Assembly (NCBI GenBank): GCA_934045905.1
Contig: OW203762.1
Location: 7,316,001 to 7,380,000, forward strand
Source of the DNA: Leuctra nigra
Lineage: Eukaryota; Arthropoda; Insecta; Plecoptera; Leuctridae
Reading direction: 5' to 3'
DNA length: 64,000 nt
The notes under the pieces are model-generated. The model did not search any database. It was not told the origin of the DNA and saw only the letters and a program-made list of their open reading frames with translations. A program made the translations under genes and the position numbers. Position 1 is the stretch's first letter. The number at the start of each line of letters is the position of its first letter. Below are positions 45,846-58,500 of this stretch, in pieces.

Positions 45846-48800
45846 CAGTCTTACATGCACATTACAACATCTCAGAATCAACATAATGATGGTCAATTGC
45901 TATTGATTGTGCTGAGTAAATAGTAAGATGCTAATAGCTAGAAGTAGGAGGACTTTCCTCTGCATTTACTGACGGTTTAGAAGAAAAATGACGAGACTTT
46001 CCAGTCCTTTGTTCCGTAATTGTTTATGCACACCAACAAATACAAAAACTATGAGTTTTTCCCATAAGGTAGAACACGGCGAAACGAGTCATCTATGTGG
46101 ACTTTTTACCAGGAAGAGTATACTTGGGCTGTCAATTGACCGAAAAGGTATTTGACCGGTCAAATCAAGTTTCCAATCAATAATGAGTGTAAATATCTAT
46201 CTATTGTCTAAAGTGCACGATCTTTTAATTCGCAACATAATTTTAACGGGTTTACGTAAGTTATAGCCAATAACCCTGATAAAATCAGTGGTCAGCCACT
46301 ATTCCAATTATTTACGGAGCTAATTCAAAGTAAATATTACGCTAGGACGCCGATTCGCTCAATTGGTCTCAATTTCCTATTATTTCAATTGAATTGATTG
46401 GATTGGCATTCACCAGTCCAATCACACGATGCTCACGACTTAATTAGCATGTTCTGAGGGCTGCGCATGAGCATATTCCCGCATCTTTCATCTTCGCAAC
46501 CCGATGGCGATCTTACCCGCCGTGCCATTCCCAGGTACCACGCTATCGTCCAAGCGGCCGGGACCACGTAGGTGCTCACCTAGAAAGAGAGAGAAAGAAC
46601 ACATTAGATTAATTATCTCACTAATAAATCATTGGGAACACGTGATGGGGACCAGTGGCGTGCGGACAGCACTGGTGTACAGAGGGCGCGACCCCTTGGG
46701 GATGCGAGCACTCGACGATTTATTGTGACTCGTACATACAATTACATCGCTGTTGAAATGATGATATAAAGTTATAAAACTATCTATGAGCTTTGATAAA
46801 ACAGGAAGCGTGATAAATGTTAGCTTCCGGTATTTTAGTGGGTGTTAAACGTCCAAGTATAGATCGAAATACGGAGCAAGTTGGCTCAGGCACTTAAATT
46901 CCGCAATGGTCTAGGTGGCTTAGAATTTTGTATCCAGATAATTTTAAGCAACATACAGCTAGAACTTTTAGGAAAATATATTTTTTGACGGATTTTAAAG
47001 AAACTTCTCGCTTCAAAATATTATCGTTCTTCAACAAGACGGCCACAATCACACAAATGGCGGAGGTCTTTCCTAGTGGTCCTTCCCCTTAAACCTACGC
47101 CACTGGCGACTTAAAGTCGTCTATGGAAACGGCGACAAATCGACTTCCAAGAGCTCGAAATCACGTGACTCCATCGCCATGGATTACCAGGATAATTGAT
47201 TTGAATTTTTTACAAGGCCGTGATTAAATCCCCGGTTCGTCATTGCCTCATTGTGTTGCCTAGCAGCAGCCAAGAGCGCTTGAAAGGGTGTTTTCATTCA
47301 ATGGAGAGAGATTTTCTTCGAATCCGAACATCACAAACATTTTCAGAGCCGCGACTCGACGGATAAAATCTGGATCAGTGAATATGGGAGTCAAGTTGAC
47401 GGCAAGTTGTTTCTTTCATCTACATATTTACACCAATTGACTCCAATTGAGCGTATTTCGTATTTTTATGTATAGCTGATTCGTTTGTTTCACAATACTA
47501 ACGAGAGATTGTTCTACTTGCAGTTTGTGCTCAATTTGATCGAACACAATGATCAGAGGCTGTGATAGTTCCAATACACCAGACTCAGTACCATGTTCTA
47601 TCACTTCCTAGAAAGCATGTCGGGAATCCGAACTTTTGAAATATTAGGAGGATCTTCCAACCATAAACTTAGTAGTAAAAACCCTCCTACGTAAGACAAA
47701 CAAATCTAATAATCGACCGGAACAGCTATTACCAACACTATCAGAGATATAACAGCTATTAGAGATATTGCCACTATTAGATGGTACTATTATTGGAGAC
47801 ATACAGCACTATTACAACGCATATTCTATACGCAATTTACTATTATTATACAGAACAGCCCGTTACGTAAAGTTACAGCTGTTATTATTACTATATACGT
47901 AATGACTATTAGCAATTAAAGATAGAGAATTAGGTACTATTCCATAGCCTCGAAGTGCAAACAAGAACATCTATTAGAGATATATCCACTATTAGAGATG
48001 TTTCACTATTCCAACTCAATTAGATACGAACTGACTGTTGGGAAATACCAGTTCTATTTGATAAACGACGTCTAAACAATCTCCTATGCTCTGCTTCATC
48101 CTCACTAAAACGCAGACTTTTACAGAACAATTGCTCTACAATTACCATCTATCTATTTGACAACAATAGCAGCAGTTGAATTATCGATCTGGGGGAGTTT
48201 CGGGAGGCGGCAAGTATAATTCAGGGAGGCCCTGGGGGGTGGGAGGAGGGGGTCGAGGCTCAGTCTAGATTAATTTATACGCCATATCGAGTGGGATTGC
48301 TGGATTATACAATGTCTAGTTCGCGGGGCAGTCGTTACACTTTGCCGGAGTCATAACGATAGAACAGTGTTAACTAAACATTTGGCGAACATTTGCCAAG
48401 CTGTCGTGCTCGCTTGTGTACACTGTACCTCGGGTTTGATGCGACGTGCAAAATAATACGGATAAAAAGCACCTATCTGGCGCATTGATACGTGAACTAA
48501 AACGATTTTATTCCAAAGGTAGAATCAAAGCAGAATTTACATACATGACGATGGTTTACAGATAAATAACCTGATCATGAGGCGAAGCGTACTTTCGAGA
48601 ATGTAATATGGAAGGAGACTTTTTATGGTAAAATATAAAATCTACATTTTTCTCGACAACACGGGTAAGTAATTTCGAGCGAAGAATTAGGTACACTTGG
48701 CCAAACTAAATACGGTATTCGAAAGAACCGGATTGCCTGATAAATAATTAATGGCATCATCCGATCAATCCGATGAAGTCGAGTATGTGGCCACTTATTT

Positions 48801-50249
48801 CATTATAATAACAAGGATTAATTATTAATTAAGGAGCTTGACCAGCAGCCAATCCGTTTCGTTCAAATCACGTTTTAAGTTTAGAAAAGAACAGTCATAT
48901 TCATATGATTCATCAGCGAAACATTCTAATATGCAAACAGTGAAATGTCGACGTCTTCTCACGGTGGTTTTCGAGTGATGCGTGTAAATATGAGTGAAAT
49001 GAACACGGCTTCGAGGGGCCGGGGTTCGATGCTGCCAAGTCACATTCATTATCGCCGACAAGAGACTGCGGGGGGGGGGGGGGGGGGGGCGGGGGTACAG
49101 CACCGCGCATAAGACGCAGCTGTACAAACTTGCCAGCCTGCTAATGAAACGATAATTAAGATAAAGATAACCGCCCCCCCCCCCACACCAACCCACATGG
49201 GGGGAGGTAATGGAGATACAGAGCGCCGAGGAAAAAAACTGCGTTCAACTTTTTTTTAATAATGTTATATGAGCGAATTGTGCCCGAATGTAGCTTAGTA
49301 TGATCCTGTGATATTATCACTGTTTCCAAAAATAGCATTAAATAAGTAAAGCACGGAATATACCTAGCAGATAACTAAGTAGACTAGAGGCAAGCCAATT
49401 TGCTGCCAATTTTTCCGGATGAGAGCTTTATCGGACACTTTATCTAGTATTTATAAAAACAGCTCATATAATTTTGTTATAATATTATCTCAGTACATCC
49501 TGCCTCAATCAATGTCCATAACATCATCAAAATCTCGTTACAATCTCGAATTAAACGCGTACTTCGACTAATGTTCTCGCTGCGGAAAGAAGTTCAAAGC
49601 CCGACGCTTGAGGGACGTCGCGACGTCGACGCGCTTGTGTGATGAATGGTCCATGCCAAGTGTAATAACTAATGAAGCTAACCGCTAGCGTGACGTCAGA
49701 GTCTTGTACTGCATCACCTACTGCCCGATGACGCGCACCTGAGACTGAGACCAAGGACTTCATACGTCGATAGGAAGGATGAGCTTTCAAGTTGGAAACG
49801 GTAACAACTCGATTCATTTCTGGCGATACCAAAATAAAGTGCTAGAAACTACACTCAATATATAAATGTATCACAAAATTACAAAATTATGCGAATTTTA
49901 TTCGATTAGAATCTCTGTGTACTGCAGAGGTAGAGGCAGGAAGTAAATTTTCTCGATTTTGCAATGCACACTTTTGGAATGATTTAATAAGGCTCCATCA
50001 ATTGCAATTTGACTGACGTCAACAATATATTTGTTAATAAATATCGTATTTAACACTTTGAGGTCGTACCAGAGCTCATAATATTTACTCCAGTGTGTGA
50101 CATAGTCTATTATACTTGAAATGGTCACTAAAATATATAATTAAAAAAAAATTATGTTAGTGTGAAGAAAAAAATCAAAAAACGCTTTGAAACCGTGCGT
50201 TTCCCGCTCCCTGCCACAGGCCACTTAATTAATTAGCTGATGTGTTATG
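45846..50249. other. Long region without a recognised gene
   Basis: Mixed AT-rich DNA. A SINE-like head GCAAGTTGGCTCAGG lies at 46879-46893 (+). CTATTAGAGATAT-type repeats are scattered at 47750-48010. A poly-G run lies at 49070-49089 (20 nt) and a C-rich patch at 49173-49186. GC-richer ORFs on the - strand near 49551-49832 show no recognisable domain. Confidence 0.4.
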
Positions 50250-52225
50250 CAGTACGCGATGCAGCAGTACAGCCCGGCCCGCATACTTGGCAGTACGTGA
50301 TCATGCAGTACAGCTCGCATGCAAAGCGACTCGTCCGCCAGCATTAGCGTCTTCACAGGAGAGGCAGGACGTGATTGAGCAGTACAAGACAGGTAGACAG
50401 TACGCGATGCAGCAGTACAGCCCGGCCCGCATACTTGGCAGTACGTGATCATGCAGTACAGCCCGCATGCAAAGCGACTCGTCCGCCAGCATTAGCGTCT
50501 TCACAGGAGAGGCAGGACGTGATTGAGCAGTACAAGACAGGTATAGACAGTACGCGATGCAGCAGTACAGCCCGGCCCGCATACTTGGCAGTACGTGATC
50601 ATGCAGTACAGCCCGCATGCAAAGCGACTCGTCCGCCAGCATTAGCGTCTTCACAGGAGAGGCAGGACGTGATTGAGCAGTACAAGACAGGTAGACAGTA
50701 CGCGATGCAGCAGTACAGCCCGGCCCGCATACTTGGCAGTACGTAATCATGCAGTACAGCCCGCATGCAAAGCGACTCGTCCGCCAGCATTAGCGTCTTC
50801 ACAGGAGAGGCAGGACGTGATTGAGCAGTACAAGACAGGTATAGACAGTACGCGATGCAGCAGTACAGCCCGGCCCGCATACTTGGCAGTACGTGATCAT
50901 GCAGTACAGCCCGCATGCAAAGCGACTCGTCCGCCAGCATTAGCGTCTTCACATGAGAGGCAGGACGTGATTGAGCAGTACAAGACAGGTAGACAGTACG
51001 CGATGCAGCAGTACAGCCCGGCCCGCATACTTGGCAGTACGTGATCATGCAGTACAGCCCGCATGCAAAGCGACTCGTCCGCCAGCATTAGCGTCTTCAC
51101 AGGAGAGGCAGGACGTGATTGAGCAGTACAAGACAGGTAGACAGTACGCGATGCAGCAGTACAGCCCGGCCCGCATACTTGGCAGTACGTGATCATGCAG
51201 TACAGCCCGCATGCAAAGCGACTCGTCCGCCAGCATTAGCGTCTTCACAGGAGAGGCAGGACGTGATTGAGCAGTACAAGACAGGTATAGACAGTACGCG
51301 ATGCAGCAGTACAGCCCGGCCCGCATACTTGGCAGTACGTGATCATGCAGTACAGCCCGCATGCAAAGCGACTCGTCCGCCAGCATTAGCGTCTTCACAT
51401 GAGAGGCAGGACGTGATTGAGCAGTACAAGACAGGTAGACAGTACGCGATGCAGCAGTACAGCCCGGCCCGCATACTTGGCAGTACGTGATCATGCAGTA
51501 CAGCCCGCATGCAAAGCGACTCGTCCGCCAGCATTAGCGTCTTCACATGAGAGGCAGGACGTGATTGAGCAGTACAAGACAGGTATAGAGAGTACGCGAT
51601 GCAGCAGTACAGCCCGGCCCGCATACTTGGCAGTACGTGATCATGCAGTACAGCCCGCATGCAAAGCGACTCGTCCGCCAGCATTAGCGTCTTCACAGGA
51701 GAGGCAGGACGTGATTGAGCAGTACAAGACAGGTAGACAGTACGCGATGCAGCAGTACAGCCCGGCCCGCATACTTGGCAGTACGTGATCATGCAGTACA
51801 GCCCGCATGCAAAGCGACTCGTCCGCCAGCATTAGCGTCTTCACAGGAGAGGCAGGACGTGATTGAGCAGTACAAGACAGGTAGACAGTACGAATGCAGC
51901 ACTACAGCCCGGCCCGCATACTTGGCAGTACGTGATCATGCAGTACAGCCCGCATGCAAAGCGACTCGTCCGCCAGCATTAGCGTCTTCACAGGAGAGGC
52001 AGGACGTGATTGAGCAGTACAAGACAGGTAGACAGTACGCGATGCAGCAGTACAGCCCGGCCCGCATACTTGGCAGTACGTGATCATGCAGTACAGCCCG
52101 CATGCAAAGCGACTCGTCCGCCAGCATTAGCGTCTTCACAGGAGAGGCAGGACGTGATTGAGCAGTACAAGACAGGTAGACAGTACGAATGCAGCACTAC
52201 AGCCCGCATGTCCGCCAGCATTAAG
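50250..52225. repeat. Satellite: 13 full units of 147-150 bp plus a partial unit
   Basis: CAGTACGCGATGCAGCAG (or a near variant) starts units at 50250, 50398, 50548, 50696, 50846, 50994, 51142, 51292, 51440, 51590, 51738, 51886, 52033 and 52181. Most length changes reflect GGTAGACAG (148) against GGTATAGACAG (150), which alternate in the first part. Within a unit GCAGTACAGCCCG occurs twice and CAGTAC about five times, so the unit itself contains sub-repeats. The last two arrays' starts vary (GAATGCAGCACTAC). The many overlapping ORFs on both strands are shadows. Confidence 0.95.
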
Positions 52226-55200
52226 GTCTCATCATGCCCCATGTTTTCCATGTGTCGTCACAGGAGGTTCAAGTGCCCGGGTTCAAAGCTGTGACGTCTT
52301 TCTCCACACATCTGAATGTCTTTATCAGTCGCCAATCGAAGTCAATTGAAGAGCCAAGCACTTCCATCAGACGCGTCATTTCAGCTGCAAGTGCCAGCAG
52401 AAACATCAACGATTTTCACTTCGTTTCGAATTTCTGCACAAATTTCACATTGGCATCGCGTCTAGAAATAATATTTTTCTAGATGCGATTGCCAAGAAAA
52501 TTCCTTGAAACGCAAAATATTTCACAAATGTGACCCGAATGCAGGGAATTGTATAATATAATAATACTTTAAAAATAAATTGAACAGGCTTTTGTGTTTT
52601 GCCATTTCCATAGATACCTAGATATTTTGTTTTAAAGCTACATATCAAAGAGATCTACAGAGCTAAGAGATCTTCAGAAAGGATCGGAATGGCCTCCTTG
52701 AATGATGATGAGCACTGTCAGGAAGAGGGATAAATCCAGGGTGTGTCCTGTAATTGGAATTATTCCAGGATTTACTTCCTGAAGTCACGGGAAATAACAA
52801 TCGGAAAGAGAAAGAAAGATAGACTTTTATTGGAACTTTGTTTCTCTAAATGTGATTATTTTCTCCAACATTAAAACGTCTCGGCGCCTCGGGTTCGATC
52901 CCACATAAGTAAACATTCCAAACGGAATAGTAATAATCGAACGCAGGTCTGCGGCGGAAGGATCTTTATTCCATTATTCAAATCGTTATCTCCGAGTCCA
53001 CATATATACAACTTCACGATCTCGTTTCCAAGACCAAGAGCCATCGCCCAAAGAGTTTGTAAATCCCCCCGTCTACGATATACGAATAGAGAGAGACTCT
53101 ACAGATCTTTACCACGACCAAATTGGCACGCAACAAAAGTTGAAATCAATGGGAAATATCGGGGCAACTCAATTCAGAATGGTCGTTAGAAATCCCGTTA
53201 ACGATTCTAGTTGGCGACCGCATTACATTGGTGGCAGACGGAGGACAAGGGTGGAGAATTCAGAAAATGCTCAAATGGAAGCAATGTTTAGTTGGACTGA
53301 ATAGAAAACCATTTCGACTTGATGGTCTTCTTGAGAAACTAATAACTAGATCAATCTATGACGCACTTGGGACCTATTTTCCCGCGAACAACCTTAAAAG
53401 AAAGATGGAAATCAATGAATTTCGAAGCGCATAAACACTCGAATAGTCTGATCGAGGCAGTTCCGTTTCTAAGAGAAGCCATGTGAAGTTTCCGAGACGC
53501 CTAATAGCAGCGAGTGAGATGATATCGATTCACTTCGACACAATCGTTTGTGCATGATCGACAGAATCGCTCGCGCCGGTTTACTCAGCTGTTCCGACGC
53601 TAAAGCGACGCCCGGTGAAGCGTCGCGGCGCTAGAGAGGGCGGGCGTCGTGCCAGCCGACGTCAAACTAGTCGACGAGAGGGTGGTGAGAGTGAGAGAGA
53701 CAGAGAGAGAAAAAAACGAGGACGAATTCAACAACTAGAGTTTGTTGGAAATCGAAATTCTAATAGAAAGAAACTTGCGTTTGAGTATTTTTGAGAAGTT
53801 CGTTCTGTGAAGTTTGACAGTTGCTGTCAATCGAAGTATATAAACTACTGTACTGCGATGACTATAACGGATTTTTTTACGCATTAATATTTCAAATTGA
53901 TTGAGTACGTTTACTTTAACGAAGACGCCGTTCGGAATGAAAAGAATCGATAAATAAAAATACTTGACTCGAAGAGAACAATAGTTTGAAAAATAGGTCA
54001 CAACAATAAGTCGGGTCTATCTTTAAATTAATCAATGGCATGTAATATAGATGGGTGGTCAATATTGATCGGCGATGCCTGACGCTGCATATCGTCTTTT
54101 ATCTCTTCAAAGTGCATTGTTCTTACGGTCAAAGACTGGCGGCGATGTTTTTTCAATATAACGAACCGACGGAAGAAGAATTTACTACCAACTTTATGTA
54201 GGTGATATCGTTAACCTTTTTACCGAGTTATTATTCGCAAAGTACGGGTCATAAAAGCTGTCATAAACTCTATATGAGCCATTTTGAACTTACTTAATCA
54301 CTGATCAGGTCAAAATATGGGGAAATGTTATGTACATTTAATAAATTAACACGTGAGCAGAAAGAGAATCGAATTAATTTCTAATTAAAATTGTAATCAA
54401 CATGACGCCGCTCGTGCAATACAATTGTGATTACCGCAGTATAATAATCTATACATTGTAAATAATTGCATTAATTACAATTAGAACTAGCTTGAGAAAT
54501 TCAAACATGACTGAAACCATCAGTTTGGTGATTACAACCTTTAAAAATCGAATTAATTTCAAATAAAAAATGTTGTCAATTTCACTGAAGCGAAAAAAAA
54601 GTATTTCAGCTTCAAACTTACACCCGAATTAAATATTATAACATTTGAAAAATGTCAAAGTCCTCCCCCAATCCCCCCTACATCCGCCCTCTTCTCCTGC
54701 GACCCGGTATGCGAATCCCCACTAATGCCGAGCACTAATGGCATACATCAACGAACCTTTAGAGCCGTGTTGAATGCCAAATGTCCCAACTCCTAAGAGA
54801 ATCGTCCATTGCCGTGGGTTGATCTATGACAGCCCCTCTCGTGGTCAGCGTGCATGCCAACCTGATCGACTGCCGCGGCCATATCTGACGGCCAAACGCC
54901 GAGCAACTTCATGGCGAGACGGGCTTCGGGTTCCGGGTTCGAGACCACAAGCACAGGCCACTGGCGATCCGGATTCGGATTCGATGTGATTTCTTCCGAG
55001 GCCGACAGCGGAAACGTTTTTCCGCGGCGTTTCGAGTTAGGTAATTGGCGGTTGCGGGTGAAGTTTCGCGGCTGGAAATATCGTTTGAGGTCTTAACTTT
55101 TTCGGAACCGAAAGATGCCAATCGAGATGTTCAAATAGAGTTTCTAGAATTAAATTTATTCGATGTAATCTGGTTTTTACCACGAGAGAAGGATCCACAC

Positions 55201-56729
55201 AAATATCGCTCCAATTTTAAATAAAATTACGCATTCCAAACTTTAAAACCGCTTGAAAGTTACGTCAACCCAGTGTACGAGCTTGTTTTCCTAAAGTACA
55301 TACCGAAATTCACAGTGGTCAATTTAAATTTCTAGCCAATGAAATACCATTTTTAGTGAAACTCGGACATCCTATTGGCTTATGATTGAAATGTTTCAAT
55401 TTGAACTGTGTAGTGTTGGACAATTTGTGTTGGCATTATTTGATTCCATTACTTCAAAGTTAGGTCGACCCAATTGTATGAGCTTGTTTGCCTAGCAGTG
55501 GCTTTTGACAATTTGTAAGCTGTAAAATTGCATTATACATTCTTTATGGAAAACATCCTCTCTCTCGTGCAAAACAGCGATCGGTCAAACAATCGGAAAA
55601 GCTATAAGAACTGACAAATATTTCAGAGTAATGTAACCTTTTGTGTGTATTCCACTCCACTTCTCTCATGGTACAATAGTTTTTAGATATTTCAATCACG
55701 CTAGCACGGAACAGCCGCCATTAACTCCCATCAAAAACTATATAATTAGTTGGCATAATGTACCATTGCTCTCGGCTAACCACTGCGCAACACGACATCT
55801 TGTAAAAGATCACGAATTCCATTCCGAAAATTCCAAGATCTCATCTCATCACAAATCCAGTGAAAAAGTCAGTCCATTCATCAAGTAGGACTCATGCGGT
55901 TCGAACACGCAACGCAAAGTTCGAAAACGCGTTCAGTTCTGCGGGCATATGTTTGTCATAATTATACAGATGGCGTGGCGCGGTTTCAATTAGGAAACCG
56001 AGAGAGAAAGAGAGAAATGATATTTTCTTTTCGATGTCCAGGAGATCGCGTTTCAAGATGGCCGACGACTTCCTCTCGACGGCTTTTCTGTCAAGTGTCG
56101 GCCCACCTTCGATCAACAACTCGATGAAATGGAACACACCTCGTCAACGGGGCTTTTTTTCAAAAGCGTCGCTTCGAATTATATAAATAGAACGTCTTTT
56201 ATATCATTCAATTTGACAAACGTTCCAAACTACAATTTAAAAAGGCACGGCCTTCTTTTTATACAAACAGAATTGACTTCCATTACAATGACAACACCTA
56301 TATAGGACAAAGTAAAACTTTCCATTCAACAATTTGAAAAAAAATCCACTGCCTTCGAATTATACAAATCGAACGTTTTTGCCATAATTTAATTTGAAAA
56401 ACATTTCATAAAACTAAATTTAAAAAACGCATTTACTTCTAATTCATACTTATTACTTCCCGATTTATTTTGTAATATACAGTTTCCTCAGCAATTACAA
56501 ACACCGTTGTTTATAAAGAAAATAATGCTGATGATACAATGAACTATTGCAATTATACCGTCACTTCTCTGTTACTATTGTTTTGTACGAATGCATTAGT
56601 GCACGTTCTCTATGGTGATTCTAGCTCATTTCAAATCGCAGTATGGAACGTTTTCCGTATTACGTCATCGTAATTTGAATCAGTTAGAAACCAATTCCAT
56701 TTTACACACATTTTACACTACTTTTAGGA
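52226..56729. other. Long region without a recognised gene
   Basis: Mostly AT-rich, with a B-box-like CGGGTTCGATCCC near 52888-52900 (+), a GC-rich CGACG patch at 53560-53690 followed by GAGAGA sequence, and a GC-richer stretch at 54780-55100 with ORFs on both strands but no clear exon borders. I see no supported gene. Confidence 0.4.
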
Positions 56730-57075
56730 CAAAAATATGATAAATCACATGATAATTAAAAATATAATTCGATATAAAAGTTATAGTGTGAATATGATTA
56801 TGATTTGTTATATATTTGATATGATATATTATGATTTATGATATATCATGTAATGTATTGTGATATATTATATTATAAGATATTACGTAATATATGATAT
56901 GATATACTACGATATCTTGTGATATATTATGATATTGATATATGATGTAATAATTGATATGATATATTATATGATGTGATGTAATATTTGATGAGATATT
57001 TGACATGATATATGACATGATATAATTGATATGATATAATGTGATATATATGATATAATGATATAACATGTTATG
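56730..57075. repeat. AT-rich, C-poor degenerate minisatellite
   Basis: About 345 bp made of TGATATGATATATTATGA-like variants. C is very rare on the + strand, so the strand is strongly asymmetric. It explains the - strand ORF rich in Ile, Tyr and His. Confidence 0.85.
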
Positions 57076-57774
57076 TCATCTTGTGATGTATATTATTCCA
57101 CAATGACAAGATGCAATGAGGCCAGGCCACCCGCGCGTAATCTTCGCACCATTCTCATGAGTCTCAGGAAGCTGGCAAGTATCGATGTATGAATGACAAG
57201 CTGTCTGCTGGCAGAGCGCCCGACGTAACCGTGAGAAGTCTGTCTCCTAGCTAACAAGCTCTCAATAACTTCAATGAGTCTTGTACATGATCAGTACTTG
57301 GCTTTGTCCTTTGTCTCGGGTTCGATGCTCTGCTGTCGCTGTCGGAATAGTTACAATCTAACTCGAACTTCACTCAAGGATAGCAGGCAAATGAGCACAT
57401 TATATTGTTACTATACCAGCATTACAAGAAATTCCACGGTCAATGTTGGAATAGTTACAATTAAATGAAACTGGGTCGAAGTTTTACATCTTTCAACGAT
57501 TATGAGCAATAGATTGTGATATTCGGTAGGGGTAGCATTTATTGTAATTATACCCGCATTTCTGCGATTCAACATGATCTTTAGGGTATGGTTATTTCGT
57601 TTAATGTTCTGTGAATGGTTGGTAACTTTTATGATAAGTGTGGAATTCTAAACGAAAAACATAAATAGGTTCACAGCCGAGCCAACTTCAGAGACTATAA
57701 TCTTTCTTTCGCCGCCGCCATAAGTTCGCGCTCTAAGCCCGTGCGTCGTTAAAAACACAAGTAAAAGACGTCGT

Positions 57775-57776
<2 letters not shown>
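57076..57776. other. Noncoding spacer
   Basis: No gene or repeat is recognised. TCTCGGGTTCGATGC near 57316 is B-box-like but lacks an A box. Confidence 0.4.

Positions 57777-57830
<54 letters not shown>
57777..57830. repeat. (GA)n microsatellite
   Basis: About 27 GA repeats; it yields a Leu-Ser run in the - strand ORF around it. Confidence 0.97.
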
Positions 57831-57832
<2 letters not shown>

Positions 57833-57959
57833 CATCTGCGGAATATCTCATCATACAAACTTTACCTTTCCGTAGGCCAGTGGTGCGGTGAGCCTCCGCC
57901 CCCCAGGCCCCCTCAAGGCCCCCCAGGGAGGGGCGAAGGCGCTCCCCCGGCTGCGACAT

Positions 57960-58500
57960 GAATAAGCCACATCCAATATACTACGTCATTTAGGCGACGG
58001 CTTGATCCAGACGTGACTCGATATGTAATGGAATATCCCGGGGACGCGGAGGCAGAATGTGCGGAGTTTTCCTTCAAGTGAAGAATATTTATTTATAGTC
58101 AATACATTCGGCGGCGGTAATAGTGTCGGGTAACGGCCGCTGAAATCGTCCCGAATACACTTTCGAATAATAAAGAATTCCACCATTTCAAATAAGCTAT
58201 CATGGAAATTCAATCAATCGAAAATCAAACAGTTGAAATTCCAATCTGTGCTTGCGTTCGAACAGCTTTCAGAGGCGTAATGTTAATAATATGTCAGCAT
58301 CGTGTTTATTAGCTATGCTGTATGTGAGTTACTGCCTGCCTGAGTGGTTCGACCTCACAACTCACTTTATGAAATAGTCAATACATTCAGCTATAGTAAA
58401 AGTGCACGGTAACATTTGTTGAACTCGTTCCAAGCGTTACGCTTTTGAATAATAAAGATATCATTTCCACAATTTCAAATAAACTATCCGCAATTTCAAC
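57960..58500. repeat. Diverged direct duplication, about 110 bp
   Basis: 58101-58212 and 58383-58495 share ATACATTC...GGTAACGNN..., GAATAATAAAGA and CCANNATTTCAAATAARCTATC, with many differences. On the - strand both read DSLFE(M/I)VE before diverging. It could be an old tandem duplication of noncoding DNA or of a small exon. I favour noncoding. Confidence 0.4.

Noticed and set aside
50225..52294. Many overlapping ORFs of 60-150 codons on both strands
   Set aside because: All are periodic shadows of the 147-150-bp satellite. None has an independent start, splice context or domain.
54774..55121. GC-rich ORFs on both strands as a possible exon
   Set aside because: No convincing splice sites, no domain, and similar openness on both strands.
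57648..57959. 103-codon - strand ORF with a Leu-Ser run
   Set aside because: Its core is the GA microsatellite and the flanks show no coding character.
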